From positions 4,650,001-4,714,000 of the forward strand of contig NZ_CP038437.2 of assembly GCF_008329985.2 (NCBI RefSeq): a stretch of DNA of 64,000 nt, given 5' to 3'. The notes beneath the pieces were generated by a model. The model was not told the origin of the DNA and did not search any database. It worked only from the letters and a program-made list of their open reading frames with translations. Both the position numbers and the translations under genes were made by a program. Below are positions 8,751 to 17,243 of the stretch, piece by piece. Positions within the stretch are counted from its first letter, which is position 1. The number at the start of each line of letters is the position of its first letter. This DNA is from Halomonas binhaiensis. Its GTDB lineage: Bacteria > Pseudomonadota > Gammaproteobacteria > Pseudomonadales > Halomonadaceae.

Positions 8751-9425
8751 ATGACCCAAGACGAACTCAAAGACGCCGTTGCCGCCGCCGCCATCGAAGA
8801 GGTGCGCCCGATGCTCGGAAACGACATCGTGATAGGTATCGGCACAGGCTCTACCGCCAATTGTTTCATCGATCGCCTGGCTGCATTGCGTGGCGACTTT
8901 CGTGGTGCCGTGGCCAGTAGCGAGGCCAGTGCCAAGCGCCTCAAGGATCACGGCATTGATGTTTTCGAACTCAATGAAGTGGGCACCATGCCAGTCTATA
9001 TAGATGGCGCAGACGAAGTGAATGCTCACTTACATATGATCAAAGGCGGGGGAGCAGCGTTGACCCGCGAAAAGATCGTGGCCGCTTGCTGCAAGACCTT
9101 CATCTGCATCGCTGATGCTTCCAAGCGCGTGGAGCGTCTGGGGAATTTTCCGCTGCCGGTCGAGGTCATTCCCATGGCCCGTTCCTACGTTGCTCGTGAA
9201 CTGGTCAAGCTGGGCGCGGATCCGGTCTACCGTCAGGGAGTCATCACCGACAATGGCAACCAGATTCTTGATTGCTATGAGTTCATGATTGACGACCCGG
9301 TGGCCATGGAGGCTCGCATCAATGCTATTGCAGGCGTCGTCACCAATGGCCTTTTTGCCGCCCGTCCGGCGGATGTTCTGCTGCTTGGCAGTGAAGATGG
9401 CGTCAGCCGACTCCTGTCGCAGTAG
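8751..9425 (+). CDS. rpiA: ribose-5-phosphate isomerase A
   Basis: Interconverts ribose-5-phosphate and ribulose-5-phosphate in the pentose phosphate pathway. Motifs are [12 protein letters not shown] (phosphate loop, residues 24-35), YIDGADEVN with the catalytic Asp residues near 84-92, and [14 protein letters not shown] with the catalytic Glu near residue 106. Its 224 residues compare with 219 in E. coli. The start at 8751 (MTQDELKD) matches the family; the 32-codon upstream extension does not. A TATAAT at 8706-8711 is a likely -10 element, but no good -35 is visible. Confidence 0.94.
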   Translation: MTQDELKDAVAAAAIEEVRPMLGNDIVIGIGTGSTANCFIDRLAALRGDFRGAVASSEASAKRLKDHGIDVFELNEVGTMPVYIDGADEVNAHLHMIKGGGAALTREKIVAACCKTFICIADASKRVERLGNFPLPVEVIPMARSYVARELVKLGADPVYRQGVITDNGNQILDCYEFMIDDPVAMEARINAIAGVVTNGLFAARPADVLLLGSEDGVSRLLSQ

Positions 9426-9498
9426 GCATTCCGGAGCAAGCATCCCGGAGTAAACACTCACTGACATTCGACAGAAGTGGAAAAGAAGGTATCTCCCT

Positions 9499-10836
9499 TC
9501 AGGGGGGGGTCGACAAGGCAGATGAAGGCTGCCCAGGCCCCTCTTCACGCAAGTGACATAGACCCGTCAGGGTCGCCTCAAGCGCCCCTCTATGTGTCTC
9601 GATCACCAGCAACCCTGCTTCACGGAGACGCTTGCACTGCTCAGCATCTTCCAGCAATGCGATGACTCGCTCGGAAAGCTCGTCACCATCCGCTACCTCG
9701 ACCAAAGCCCCAGCATCACGCAAGGCTTCGGCCACGTCTTCGAAATTGGCCAGTTCGGGCCCGGTTACCACCGGAACACCCATCACAGCAGGCTCCAACA
9801 GGTTGTGACCGCCGACAGGCACCAGGCTGCCCCCTACAAACGCCAGATCTGCTGTGCCATATAGCGCCAGCAACTCTCCCATGGTATCGCCTAGGTAAAC
9901 CTGGGCCTTGGCGCTGGGCGTACGTCCACGCGAGCGACGTACGGTGGTGAAGCCAGCTTGCTGGCATAACTCGGCGACTTCATCGAAACGCTGTGGGTGG
10001 CGTGGCACGATGACCAATAGCGCATCCTCGAATCGCTCGCGCACCCGGGCGTGAGCCTTGAGCACCAGTTCATCCTCACCGTGATGCGTCGATCCCGCCA
10101 CCCAGACTGGACGGTGACCAATGGAAGTATGCAAGTCCTCACTAACCCTGTATGTGCCGTCATCAACGGACATATCAAACTTCATTGATCCCACAACCTG
10201 GACATGAGAGGGCTTCATGCCCAGGCTTTCAAAACGTTCTGCATCAACTTCGGATTTGGCCGCCAGCCAGTCGATCCGTCCAAGCGCATTGGCCATCAAC
10301 CAGCGCAGACGGCGATAGCCGCGATATGCACTGAGGGACATGCGTCCATTGACGACAGCGATTGGGATGTGTCGCTTGCTGCAGGCATGCAGCAGGTTGG
10401 GCCATAACTCGGTCTCGAAGAAGATGGCCAGTTCCGGCGCCAACTGATCGATGAAGCGTTGTGCACAAAGAGGAAAATCCAAGGCCACGAAAACATGGCT
10501 CAGAGGAGCAACCGTCTCAGTCTCCGGTACATCCTCGACCAGTGCCGCAACACGTTCAGCACCTGTGGCTGTCATGGTACTGACCACCAGTCGATGACCT
10601 GGGTGGCGTATACGCAGCTCACGAATCAGCGGTCGTGCAGCAATGACCTCTCCCAGGGACGCACAGTGCAACCATAGCCTCGGGCGCGTGTCGGCCGGAG
10701 GAGGCAACATGCCCAGGCGCTCGGCTCGGGAGCGCCCGGGAAGCTGTTCACGCCACACCCGACGCCAGATCAGCGGTGACAGCAGGATCAGTGCTGCCGA
10801 GTAGGCATGGCGAGTCCAGGAATAACGGCTGGTCAT
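9499..10836 (-). CDS. waaA: 3-deoxy-D-manno-octulosonic acid (Kdo) transferase
   Basis: GT30 glycosyltransferase adding Kdo to lipid IVA at the inner membrane. An N-terminal hydrophobic anchor (AALILLSPLIWRRVW) is followed by HCASLGEVIAARPLI with the catalytic Glu near residue 62. The C-terminal nucleotide-sugar site contains GGSLVPVGGHNLLEPA near residue 330. Its ATG shares one base with the hldE TGA (TGATG), so the two are translationally coupled. Whether it adds one or two Kdo residues cannot be read directly; the kdkA gene 2.5 kb away is typical of organisms with a single phosphorylated Kdo (see findings). Confidence 0.93.
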   Translation of the reverse strand: MTSRYSWTRHAYSAALILLSPLIWRRVWREQLPGRSRAERLGMLPPPADTRPRLWLHCASLGEVIAARPLIRELRIRHPGHRLVVSTMTATGAERVAALVEDVPETETVAPLSHVFVALDFPLCAQRFIDQLAPELAIFFETELWPNLLHACSKRHIPIAVVNGRMSLSAYRGYRRLRWLMANALGRIDWLAAKSEVDAERFESLGMKPSHVQVVGSMKFDMSVDDGTYRVSEDLHTSIGHRPVWVAGSTHHGEDELVLKAHARVRERFEDALLVIVPRHPQRFDEVAELCQQAGFTTVRRSRGRTPSAKAQVYLGDTMGELLALYGTADLAFVGGSLVPVGGHNLLEPAVMGVPVVTGPELANFEDVAEALRDAGALVEVADGDELSERVIALLEDAEQCKRLREAGLLVIETHRGALEATLTGLCHLREEGPGQPSSALSTPP

Positions 10837-12266
10837 CAGCTCTCGCGGTCGAGAATAGTGGATATCATGGCGGTGGTGGACACGCCATCTTCAAAACCTA
10901 GCACCTTCACTTCTCCGCCATTGGCCATCACTGCGCCACCTCCTGCGATGTCTTCCGGGCGGTAGTCGCCGCCCTTGACCAGGATATCCGGCAATACTGC
11001 TTCGATCAGTCGGGCCGGGGTATCCTCGCTGAAAGGTACGACCCAGTCCACGGCACCAAGTCCGGCCAGCACCTGCATACGCCGACTCAGCGGGTTGATC
11101 GGGCGCTTGGGCCCTTTCAGGCGAGCAATGGATGCATCATCGTTGACAGCAACAATCAGGCGATCCCCCAGTTGGCGCGCATGCTCCAGATAAGCGACAT
11201 GACCGGCATGCAGAATGTCGAAGCAGCCATTGGTCATGACCACCTTCTCACCACGCGCCTGGGCGGCACGTACGGCCTGAACCAGGGCGACCTCTTCAAT
11301 CAGGCCATATTCGGCCAGCTTGTCGCCATGCAGTGCCGTATACAGTTCGGCAATCGACAACGTCGCCGTTCCAGGCTTGGCCACAACCAGACCAGCGGCC
11401 AGGTTAGATAGAGTCATTGCCTCGTGGAAGCTGTGTCCTGCCGCCAGGGCCAACCCTAGCACCGCGATCACGGTGTCGCCGGCACCCGTCACATCATAGA
11501 CTTCCCGCGCCCGGGTCGGCATATGCAATGGTTCGTAGCCCTCACGAATCAGTGTCATGCCTTTCTCGCTGCGGGTGATGAGCAAGGCTTCAAGCTCCAG
11601 GTCCGCACGCAATGCCTCACCCTTGGCAGCCAGTTCTTCATCGGTGGCGCAGTGCCCAACCACGGCCTCGAACTCGGCCAGATTGGGCGTAATCACACTG
11701 GCACCGCGATAACGGCTGAAGTCTGTTCCTTTTGGATCGACCAGTACACGCTTGCCAGTGCTGCGAATATGCGAGATGACCCACTCGATATTGCTCAGGG
11801 TTCCCTTGCCATAATCAGACAGGATGACCAGATCCGATGCCGCCACGGCTTCTGCCAGCCGCGGCGCCAATCCCTTGGTATCGATCTTTTCCAGACCGTC
11901 CTCGAAATCCAGGCGGATCAACTGCTGGTTGCGACTCATCACCCTTAACTTGGTGATCGTGGGAATGCCAGGGGTACGATGAAAGTAAGTATTTACTCCC
12001 ACCTCCTCCAGGCGTTGGGTCAGACGATCGGCATTGTCGTCATCACCGACCAATCCGGCCAGCGATGCCAGGGCTCCCAGGGAAGCGATATTGAGCGCCA
12101 CGTTGGCTGCGCCACCGGGTCGGTCTTCACATTCTTCAACCCGCACTACCGGTACGGGGGCCTCTGGCGAAATCCGTGAGGTGCCTCCATGCCAGTAGCG
12201 ATCCAGCATGACATCTCCTACCACCAGTACACGGGAGCACTCTAGCGCGGTCAGATCAAGCTTCAT
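10836..12266 (-). CDS. hldE: bifunctional heptose-7-phosphate kinase / heptose-1-phosphate adenylyltransferase
   Basis: A two-domain enzyme of ADP-heptose synthesis. The N-terminal ribokinase-like domain (about residues 1-320) has [14 protein letters not shown] and the catalytic [11 protein letters not shown]. The C-terminal nucleotidyltransferase domain (about 345-476) has [16 protein letters not shown], the HxGH motif. At 476 residues it is the full fused form. The start at 12266 overlaps the 3' end of the heptosyltransferase gene by 11 bases. GmhB (28540) acts between its two reactions and HldD (21902) completes the pathway; both lie in this window. Confidence 0.94.
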   Translation of the reverse strand: MKLDLTALECSRVLVVGDVMLDRYWHGGTSRISPEAPVPVVRVEECEDRPGGAANVALNIASLGALASLAGLVGDDDNADRLTQRLEEVGVNTYFHRTPGIPTITKLRVMSRNQQLIRLDFEDGLEKIDTKGLAPRLAEAVAASDLVILSDYGKGTLSNIEWVISHIRSTGKRVLVDPKGTDFSRYRGASVITPNLAEFEAVVGHCATDEELAAKGEALRADLELEALLITRSEKGMTLIREGYEPLHMPTRAREVYDVTGAGDTVIAVLGLALAAGHSFHEAMTLSNLAAGLVVAKPGTATLSIAELYTALHGDKLAEYGLIEEVALVQAVRAAQARGEKVVMTNGCFDILHAGHVAYLEHARQLGDRLIVAVNDDASIARLKGPKRPINPLSRRMQVLAGLGAVDWVVPFSEDTPARLIEAVLPDILVKGGDYRPEDIAGGGAVMANGGEVKVLGFEDGVSTTAMISTILDRES

Positions 12267-13374
12267 CGGGGAACTCACTTTCCTGGTCGGTGGAAGTTGG
12301 CAAGGCGTCACTATGCGCCTCATTGAGCAGTCCATCGAGGTGATCGATTACATCTTCGGCACAAATCAACGACATGGCCTCAGGATGACGTACCCGGCGC
12401 CCCCAGTTGATGGTTTCTGGGTCTTCGTGAAGAAAGTCCTTCACCGCCTGGGGATAACGATTCACCACCTGCTTACGCCATAGATAGGGTGCCGCACGAT
12501 CGGGGTTAGTGGTCGCATACAAACCCACTACCGGAGTATTCACGGCGTTGGCCATATGCACCGGCCCGGAATCTGGACCGACCACGACCTGAGCACGATC
12601 GATCAGCGCCAGCAGTCCCTTGAGCGAAGTGGCACCTATCGCATCGATCACCGCTTCAGGTTGACACAACGCCTTGATACGCTGCCCCATTTCCCTCTCC
12701 TGAGTGCTTCCGCCTCCTGTCATCACCGTTTTCAGGCCGTACTGGACAAAAACGTGTTCGACCACTGCGGCATATCCTTCGGCAGACCAGTTGCGGAAAT
12801 TGCGCAATCTCGGATTGGCGCAAGGGCTGATCAGCATATAACGGGCATCACCCGTATAACGCCGGGCTTCCTCATAGGCCTGGTCAGGGATCGGCAAGTC
12901 CCAGTGAAGGCTGGTGTCCTCAACGCCCAGCAGACGGGCAAAGTCCATGAAAGACTCCAGAACATGAGCTCGCGGGCGGGGATCAATCTGGCGATGAGTA
13001 AACCAGTACTGGCGGTCCTTGGCCCGGTCCTTATCGAAACCGACCCGGACATCAGCCTTGAGCCCCAGGGACAGCACACTGGCACGCAGCGCCTGTTGCA
13101 TGTGCAACAGGACATCAAATCGGGTGTCCGCCAGTTGCCGCCATAGCGCGCGCATGCCAGCCAGTCCCGTGGACTTGTCATAGACGATGAACTCGACCCC
13201 TGACAGGCCGGCCAGTAGACTGTACTCGCCCTTGCCGATGATCCAGGTGATCCGAGCCTCAGGCCATTGGCGTTGCAGGGCACGCACCGTGGGCACCAGG
13301 TTGCAGACGTCCCCCAGAGCGGAGAGTCGCAGCACGCCGATGTGGGTAGGACGAGTGGGCAGAGGATGCTTCAT
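12256..13374 (-). CDS. GT9 heptosyltransferase (WaaC-like)
   Basis: A 372-residue ADP-heptose:LPS heptosyltransferase family protein. The N-terminal [19 protein letters not shown] carries the conserved SALGD acceptor-side motif with the likely catalytic Asp. The C-terminal [23 protein letters not shown] is the donor-binding signature. It is the first gene of a heptosyltransferase-hldE-waaA unit. With WaaF encoded separately at 20854, this is probably heptosyltransferase I acting on Kdo, though a WaaQ-like role is possible. Only one in-frame ATG is available, because a stop lies six codons upstream. Its start codon overlaps that of kdkA on the other strand. Confidence 0.82.
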   Translation of the reverse strand: MKHPLPTRPTHIGVLRLSALGDVCNLVPTVRALQRQWPEARITWIIGKGEYSLLAGLSGVEFIVYDKSTGLAGMRALWRQLADTRFDVLLHMQQALRASVLSLGLKADVRVGFDKDRAKDRQYWFTHRQIDPRPRAHVLESFMDFARLLGVEDTSLHWDLPIPDQAYEEARRYTGDARYMLISPCANPRLRNFRNWSAEGYAAVVEHVFVQYGLKTVMTGGGSTQEREMGQRIKALCQPEAVIDAIGATSLKGLLALIDRAQVVVGPDSGPVHMANAVNTPVVGLYATTNPDRAAPYLWRKQVVNRYPQAVKDFLHEDPETINWGRRVRHPEAMSLICAEDVIDHLDGLLNEAHSDALPTSTDQESEFPDEA

Positions 13375-14155
13375 GCAATTGGCAACGTATCAATCGGTAG
13401 GGGTAGGCATTTTATACGATGCCGTCAGTTTATGTGACGGTACTGCAGCTTCACAAATAGAGGAACCACAAACCGAAGCGGCCTTGAAGGCCAAAAGCAG
13501 CTTGAAGATCAGTCCCGACATGCTTGAACCCGCCTATTGGCAACGCCTTGGTCATGTCGTTGGCCAGGCCTCGGGGCGAGGCCAGAGCCTGTTTCTTGAC
13601 CTGGGAGATCGTCATTGGGTATTGCGACCCTATCGCCGCGGCGGCCTTATCGCCAAACTTTCCACCCGCCGTTATGTGTGGACAGGGCTTGAACGCACAC
13701 GCGCCTTCCGGGAAATGCGCCTGACAGCCGACCTCTTCGCTGCCGGCCTTCCCGTGCCACGCCCTATTCTCGGCGGTGTGACCCGGCACGGCCTGACTTA
13801 CGAAGCCACACTGATCACCGAACGTCTCCCCGAAAGCATTCCGCTGGCCGATCACTTGATGGCCGACAGTGCTGACAGCGACCTGCTACAACGTGTCGGC
13901 AGAATAATCCGACGCTTTCATGATCATGGTCTCGACCATGTCGACCTCAATGCCCGCAATCTGTTGATCGACACCAACGCCAATCCATGGCTGATCGATT
14001 TCGATCGCTGCCAATTACGCCGCCAAGGTGCCTGGCAGGCCAAGAACCTCGAGCGCCTGGGGCGTTCACTGGCCAAATTCTGTACCAGCCCGACCTCTGC
14101 CAATGCGGCACTCATGGACATTCAGCAGGGCTATTCCGCCAGCACTTCTGCATAG
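13373..14155 (+). CDS. kdkA: Kdo kinase (3-deoxy-D-manno-octulosonic acid kinase)
   Basis: A kinase-like protein resembling Haemophilus influenzae KdkA, which phosphorylates the O-4 of the first Kdo of the LPS core. Shared landmarks are EPAYWQRLGHVVGQASGRG, YRRGGLIAKLS, a catalytic loop DHVDLNARNLL and the metal-binding DFDR near residue 205. The ATG at 13373 with AGAGGA six bases before gives 260 residues; an ATG inside the frame at about 13520 is the next choice. Its last 25 bases overlap the 3' end of the convergent GT4 gene. It is divergent from the WaaC-like gene, with interlocked start codons. Confidence 0.85.
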   Translation: MQLATYQSVGVGILYDAVSLCDGTAASQIEEPQTEAALKAKSSLKISPDMLEPAYWQRLGHVVGQASGRGQSLFLDLGDRHWVLRPYRRGGLIAKLSTRRYVWTGLERTRAFREMRLTADLFAAGLPVPRPILGGVTRHGLTYEATLITERLPESIPLADHLMADSADSDLLQRVGRIIRRFHDHGLDHVDLNARNLLIDTNANPWLIDFDRCQLRRQGAWQAKNLERLGRSLAKFCTSPTSANAALMDIQQGYSASTSA

Positions 14156-15279
14156 ACATTGATCAGGCCCTGTACATGTGACGAGAGAAGAAAGTGAGCA
14201 CTCACTCTCGCCCTGGCTTCGTCGCCTAGCCGCTCACGCAAGGAAACACTGCCGGCCAGTTCCGTCATGCCAGTTGCCCAGTGGTGAGCCGACTGAGGAT
14301 CGGCCAGGCGCCCGCTATGCGCATCGATCAACTCAGGAATGGCACCACTGGCGGACCCTATGACGGCCTTGCCTGCGGCCATGGCCTCGATCACTGTCAG
14401 CCCAAAGGCCTCATTGCGCGACGGCACACAGACCACGTCGAGTATCTCGAACAATCGTGCGAGGTCTCGGCGGAAACCGGTGAAGGTAATGTGCTCAGCC
14501 AGCCCCTGCTCTCTCACCAGCGTTTGAAGCTCAGCAACGTAATCCTCGCGGCTGCCCTCTTCTGCGCTGAGTCCACCGATGATCACACCATGGGCGTGGA
14601 GTTCGGGATGCTCTCGAATGACCTCCACCATGGCCTCGACAAATACCTTCTGCCCCTTTCCTGGCGTCAGACGTCCGGCCACCCCCAGGGTCACACTCCC
14701 TGAGGGAATACCCAGGCTTGTACGTAGTGCTCGCCGTTCGGCCGCATCCAGGTGGGGAGCAAAATGATGGGGATCGATGCCCAGATAGAGGCGTTGAATG
14801 CGCGAGGCGGGTAGCGGAAATGCCTTGATGTTGCGCTTGCGTGTCGCTTCGCTGATCGACAGCACACGACTGACTCGCCCATAGGCCCAGCGATGGTAAA
14901 GATCCTTCTTCGGCCGAGTCACTCCCATGTGATCGGTAAACACCACCTTGATGCCTGGGCGTAAGGTGGCAGCCAGTGCTGCCAAGCGCAGATCACTGGA
15001 CTTATGGCAGTGAAGCAGGCGGATATCATGTGTTCGCAGATAGGCCAGCAGTCGGCGAATACTTGTCAATGCCCTGCCCCGGGATCTCACCGTCAGCGGT
15101 TCAACCCCGGCTTCGGCCATACAGGAGGCCACCTTGGAGCCTTCCAGAGCAAGACCATGTACACCCCACCCTTGCGCCACAAGCTCCGGTATAATTCGGG
15201 ATGGATACATTTCCAGTCCGCCCCAACCGTCCGACAGGCAGATGTGCATCACCTTGGGTTTCGTGACAGCATGACTCAA
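14131..15279 (-). CDS. GT4 glycosyltransferase of LPS core (group 1)
   Basis: A two-Rossmann-domain retaining glycosyltransferase. The N-terminal domain begins VMHICLSDGWGGLEMYPS. The C-terminal donor-site block has GVAGRLTPGKGQKVFVEA and the E-x7-E signature RNEAFGLTVIEAMAAGKAVI. A TTG start at 15279 is chosen because AAAGGAGA lies six bases upstream, giving 382 residues. An ATG at 15249 is the alternative. It is divergent from a GT9 gene by 36 bases and overlaps kdkA tail to tail. Substrate is unknown; the location among waa and hld genes points to core oligosaccharide assembly. Confidence 0.83.
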   Translation of the reverse strand: MSHAVTKPKVMHICLSDGWGGLEMYPSRIIPELVAQGWGVHGLALEGSKVASCMAEAGVEPLTVRSRGRALTSIRRLLAYLRTHDIRLLHCHKSSDLRLAALAATLRPGIKVVFTDHMGVTRPKKDLYHRWAYGRVSRVLSISEATRKRNIKAFPLPASRIQRLYLGIDPHHFAPHLDAAERRALRTSLGIPSGSVTLGVAGRLTPGKGQKVFVEAMVEVIREHPELHAHGVIIGGLSAEEGSREDYVAELQTLVREQGLAEHITFTGFRRDLARLFEILDVVCVPSRNEAFGLTVIEAMAAGKAVIGSASGAIPELIDAHSGRLADPQSAHHWATGMTELAGSVSLRERLGDEARARVSAHFLLSSHVQGLINVYAEVLAE

Positions 15280-15315
15280 GCGCGTCTCCTTTCGCAGCGG
15301 GGCTTTGGAGCCCAA

Positions 15316-16464
15316 ATGACGTTTTCCAGCAATTCCCCGGACCCTCATTCCCTGGAGAGCCAATCTCCAGGGAACAACAGCGTGGCGCGTGTACTGGTGG
15401 TGCGCAACGACAAGCTCGGCGATTTCATGTTGGCGTGGCCAGCCTTGGCAACGCTCAAGGCCGCAGCACCTGCACCACATATTACCGCTCTGGTGCCGTC
15501 GTACACCGCTCCCATGGCCGAGGCCTGTCCCTGGATCGATGAAGTGATTCTCGACCCAGGTGACGAGGCCCCCGCAAGCGAACAGCAACAACTGCTCAAG
15601 ACACTTCGTGAAAAGGCCTTTGATGCACAGCTTACGCTGTTTTCTACACCACGCATCGGCTGGCTGGGATGGCGTGCACGCATTCCTCTGCGCCTGGCGC
15701 CAGCAACCAAATGGGCCCAGATATTCTATAACCGACGCATTACCCAGCGCAGGTCACAATCGGCCAAGCCAGAATACGTCTACAATCGCGAGCTGGCCGA
15801 AGCGCTGATCAAGGCCCTTGGCCTGACTCCCGGCCACGCCACTCCTCCCTTCTGGCCCGAAGGCAGCGCCAGTCGTGCGCAGGAGCGCCAGGCACTGGCC
15901 GCCAGCCTGCCCCTATCGGCGGAACGTCCCTGGGTGTTCCTGCATGCGGGCAGCGGCGGTTCGGCAGTCAATCTGTCCCTTGACGCCTATGCCTACCTTG
16001 CCTGCGAGGTGGACAGACAACTGGCCGCTGGCCATCATGCTCGCCCACACTGGATCCTGACGGCAGGCCCGGGTGAGGAAGCCAATGCTGATGCTCTGAC
16101 CGAAACCCTGACGGCACATGGATTATCAGCGCATCGTCAGCCTCCTCAGGCCGGCTTGGCCGGTTTCTCTCGTAGCCTGGCTGCTGCCGATGCTTTCATT
16201 GCTGGTTCCACGGGACCTTTACACGTGGCAGGCTGTCTCAACGTGATCACCATTGGCTTCTATCCGGCACGCCGCTCTGCCACTCCACTACGCTGGCAGA
16301 CCTGCAACGACGATGATCGCAGACTGGCTTTCCATCCGCCTGAAAGTGCAGTTGAAACCGATATGACGGCCATCGACCTGGAAGCTGCCGCCACGGCCAT
16401 CGCTCATCGCCTGGCGGCACTTGAGGCAGCGCCTTCCACCGACATCATTCGCGAGAGCCCATGA
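15316..16464 (+). CDS. GT9 family glycosyltransferase (heptosyltransferase-like)
   Basis: A 382-residue heptosyltransferase-superfamily protein. It has ARVLVVRNDKLGDFMLAWPAL near the N-terminus, with Asp of KLGD matching the catalytic position, and FIAGSTGPLHVAGCLNVITIGFY as donor signature. It is distinct from the two other GT9 members in the window (12256, 20854), with NDKLGD in place of SALGD. The ATG at 15316 with TTGGAG upstream is chosen; 15271 is possible. It overlaps the next gene by four bases (ATGA), so the GT9-GT2-OpgB-like trio is likely one operon. It probably adds a further core sugar. Confidence 0.83.
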   Translation: MTFSSNSPDPHSLESQSPGNNSVARVLVVRNDKLGDFMLAWPALATLKAAAPAPHITALVPSYTAPMAEACPWIDEVILDPGDEAPASEQQQLLKTLREKAFDAQLTLFSTPRIGWLGWRARIPLRLAPATKWAQIFYNRRITQRRSQSAKPEYVYNRELAEALIKALGLTPGHATPPFWPEGSASRAQERQALAASLPLSAERPWVFLHAGSGGSAVNLSLDAYAYLACEVDRQLAAGHHARPHWILTAGPGEEANADALTETLTAHGLSAHRQPPQAGLAGFSRSLAAADAFIAGSTGPLHVAGCLNVITIGFYPARRSATPLRWQTCNDDDRRLAFHPPESAVETDMTAIDLEAAATAIAHRLAALEAAPSTDIIRESP

Positions 16465-17225
16465 ACCCGATTACCGGTATCATCATCACCCTCAATGAGC
16501 AGGACAACATCCAAGATGCCATTGCCTCGCTGCGCCCGGTGTGCGACGAAATCATCGTTGTCGATTCAGGAAGCCAGGACAACACCGTGGCCCTGGCCGA
16601 GGCCGCTGGTGCCAGGGTGATCCATCAGTCCTACCTGGGCGATGGTCCACAAAAGGCGTTTGCGGTACCTCAGGCCAGTCATGACTGGATCTTCGCCCTG
16701 GATGCGGACGAGCGCCTCGACGCCGACGCGGTAGAGGTGGTTCGCCAACTGGAGCTGGGCGATCCTCGCAAGGCTTACCGTTTCAAGCGCCGCAACTTTG
16801 CCGGCCGCCACTGGATTCGCGCTGCCGGCTTCTATCCTGATCCCGTCACTCGCCTATACAACCGCACGACCTCCGGTTATCTACCGAAGAAGGCGCACTC
16901 GTCCGTGCAGGCCCCCGAGGTCATCGATGTTGACGCTCACCTGAGCCACTTTACCTATCGCGACCTGTCTCACTGGATGACACGTATCGATCAGCTATCA
17001 AGCCGTGACGCCTGGGCCATGAAAGAGCGTGGGGTCAAACCTTCAACACTGCGACCGACGTTGCATGCCATCACCGCCATATTGCGCAAGCTGATTCTCA
17101 AGGGTGGCCTGTTCCAGGGGCAGGATGGCATGACAGTTGCCATGACGACTGCATTTCATGCCTACATGAAATATGCCAAGCTGAACGAACTATACGAAAA
17201 CGAGCAGGCTGACCGAGACGCCTGA
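16461..17225 (+). CDS. GT2 family glycosyltransferase (WaaE/LgtF-like)
   Basis: A 254-residue GT-A fold transferase. It has ITLNEQDNIQDAI at the N-terminus, VVDSGSQDNT for nucleotide binding, and the metal-binding DADERLD (DxD) near residue 80. The overall layout resembles WaaE/LgtF enzymes that add beta-1,4-glucose to the first heptose of the core, which fits the neighbourhood. The exact sugar is inference. ATGA overlap with the upstream GT9 gene and an 18-base gap to the next gene indicate co-transcription. Confidence 0.85.
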   Translation: MNPITGIIITLNEQDNIQDAIASLRPVCDEIIVVDSGSQDNTVALAEAAGARVIHQSYLGDGPQKAFAVPQASHDWIFALDADERLDADAVEVVRQLELGDPRKAYRFKRRNFAGRHWIRAAGFYPDPVTRLYNRTTSGYLPKKAHSSVQAPEVIDVDAHLSHFTYRDLSHWMTRIDQLSSRDAWAMKERGVKPSTLRPTLHAITAILRKLILKGGLFQGQDGMTVAMTTAFHAYMKYAKLNELYENEQADRDA

Positions 17226-17243
17226 TCTACACAGAGTCACCCG

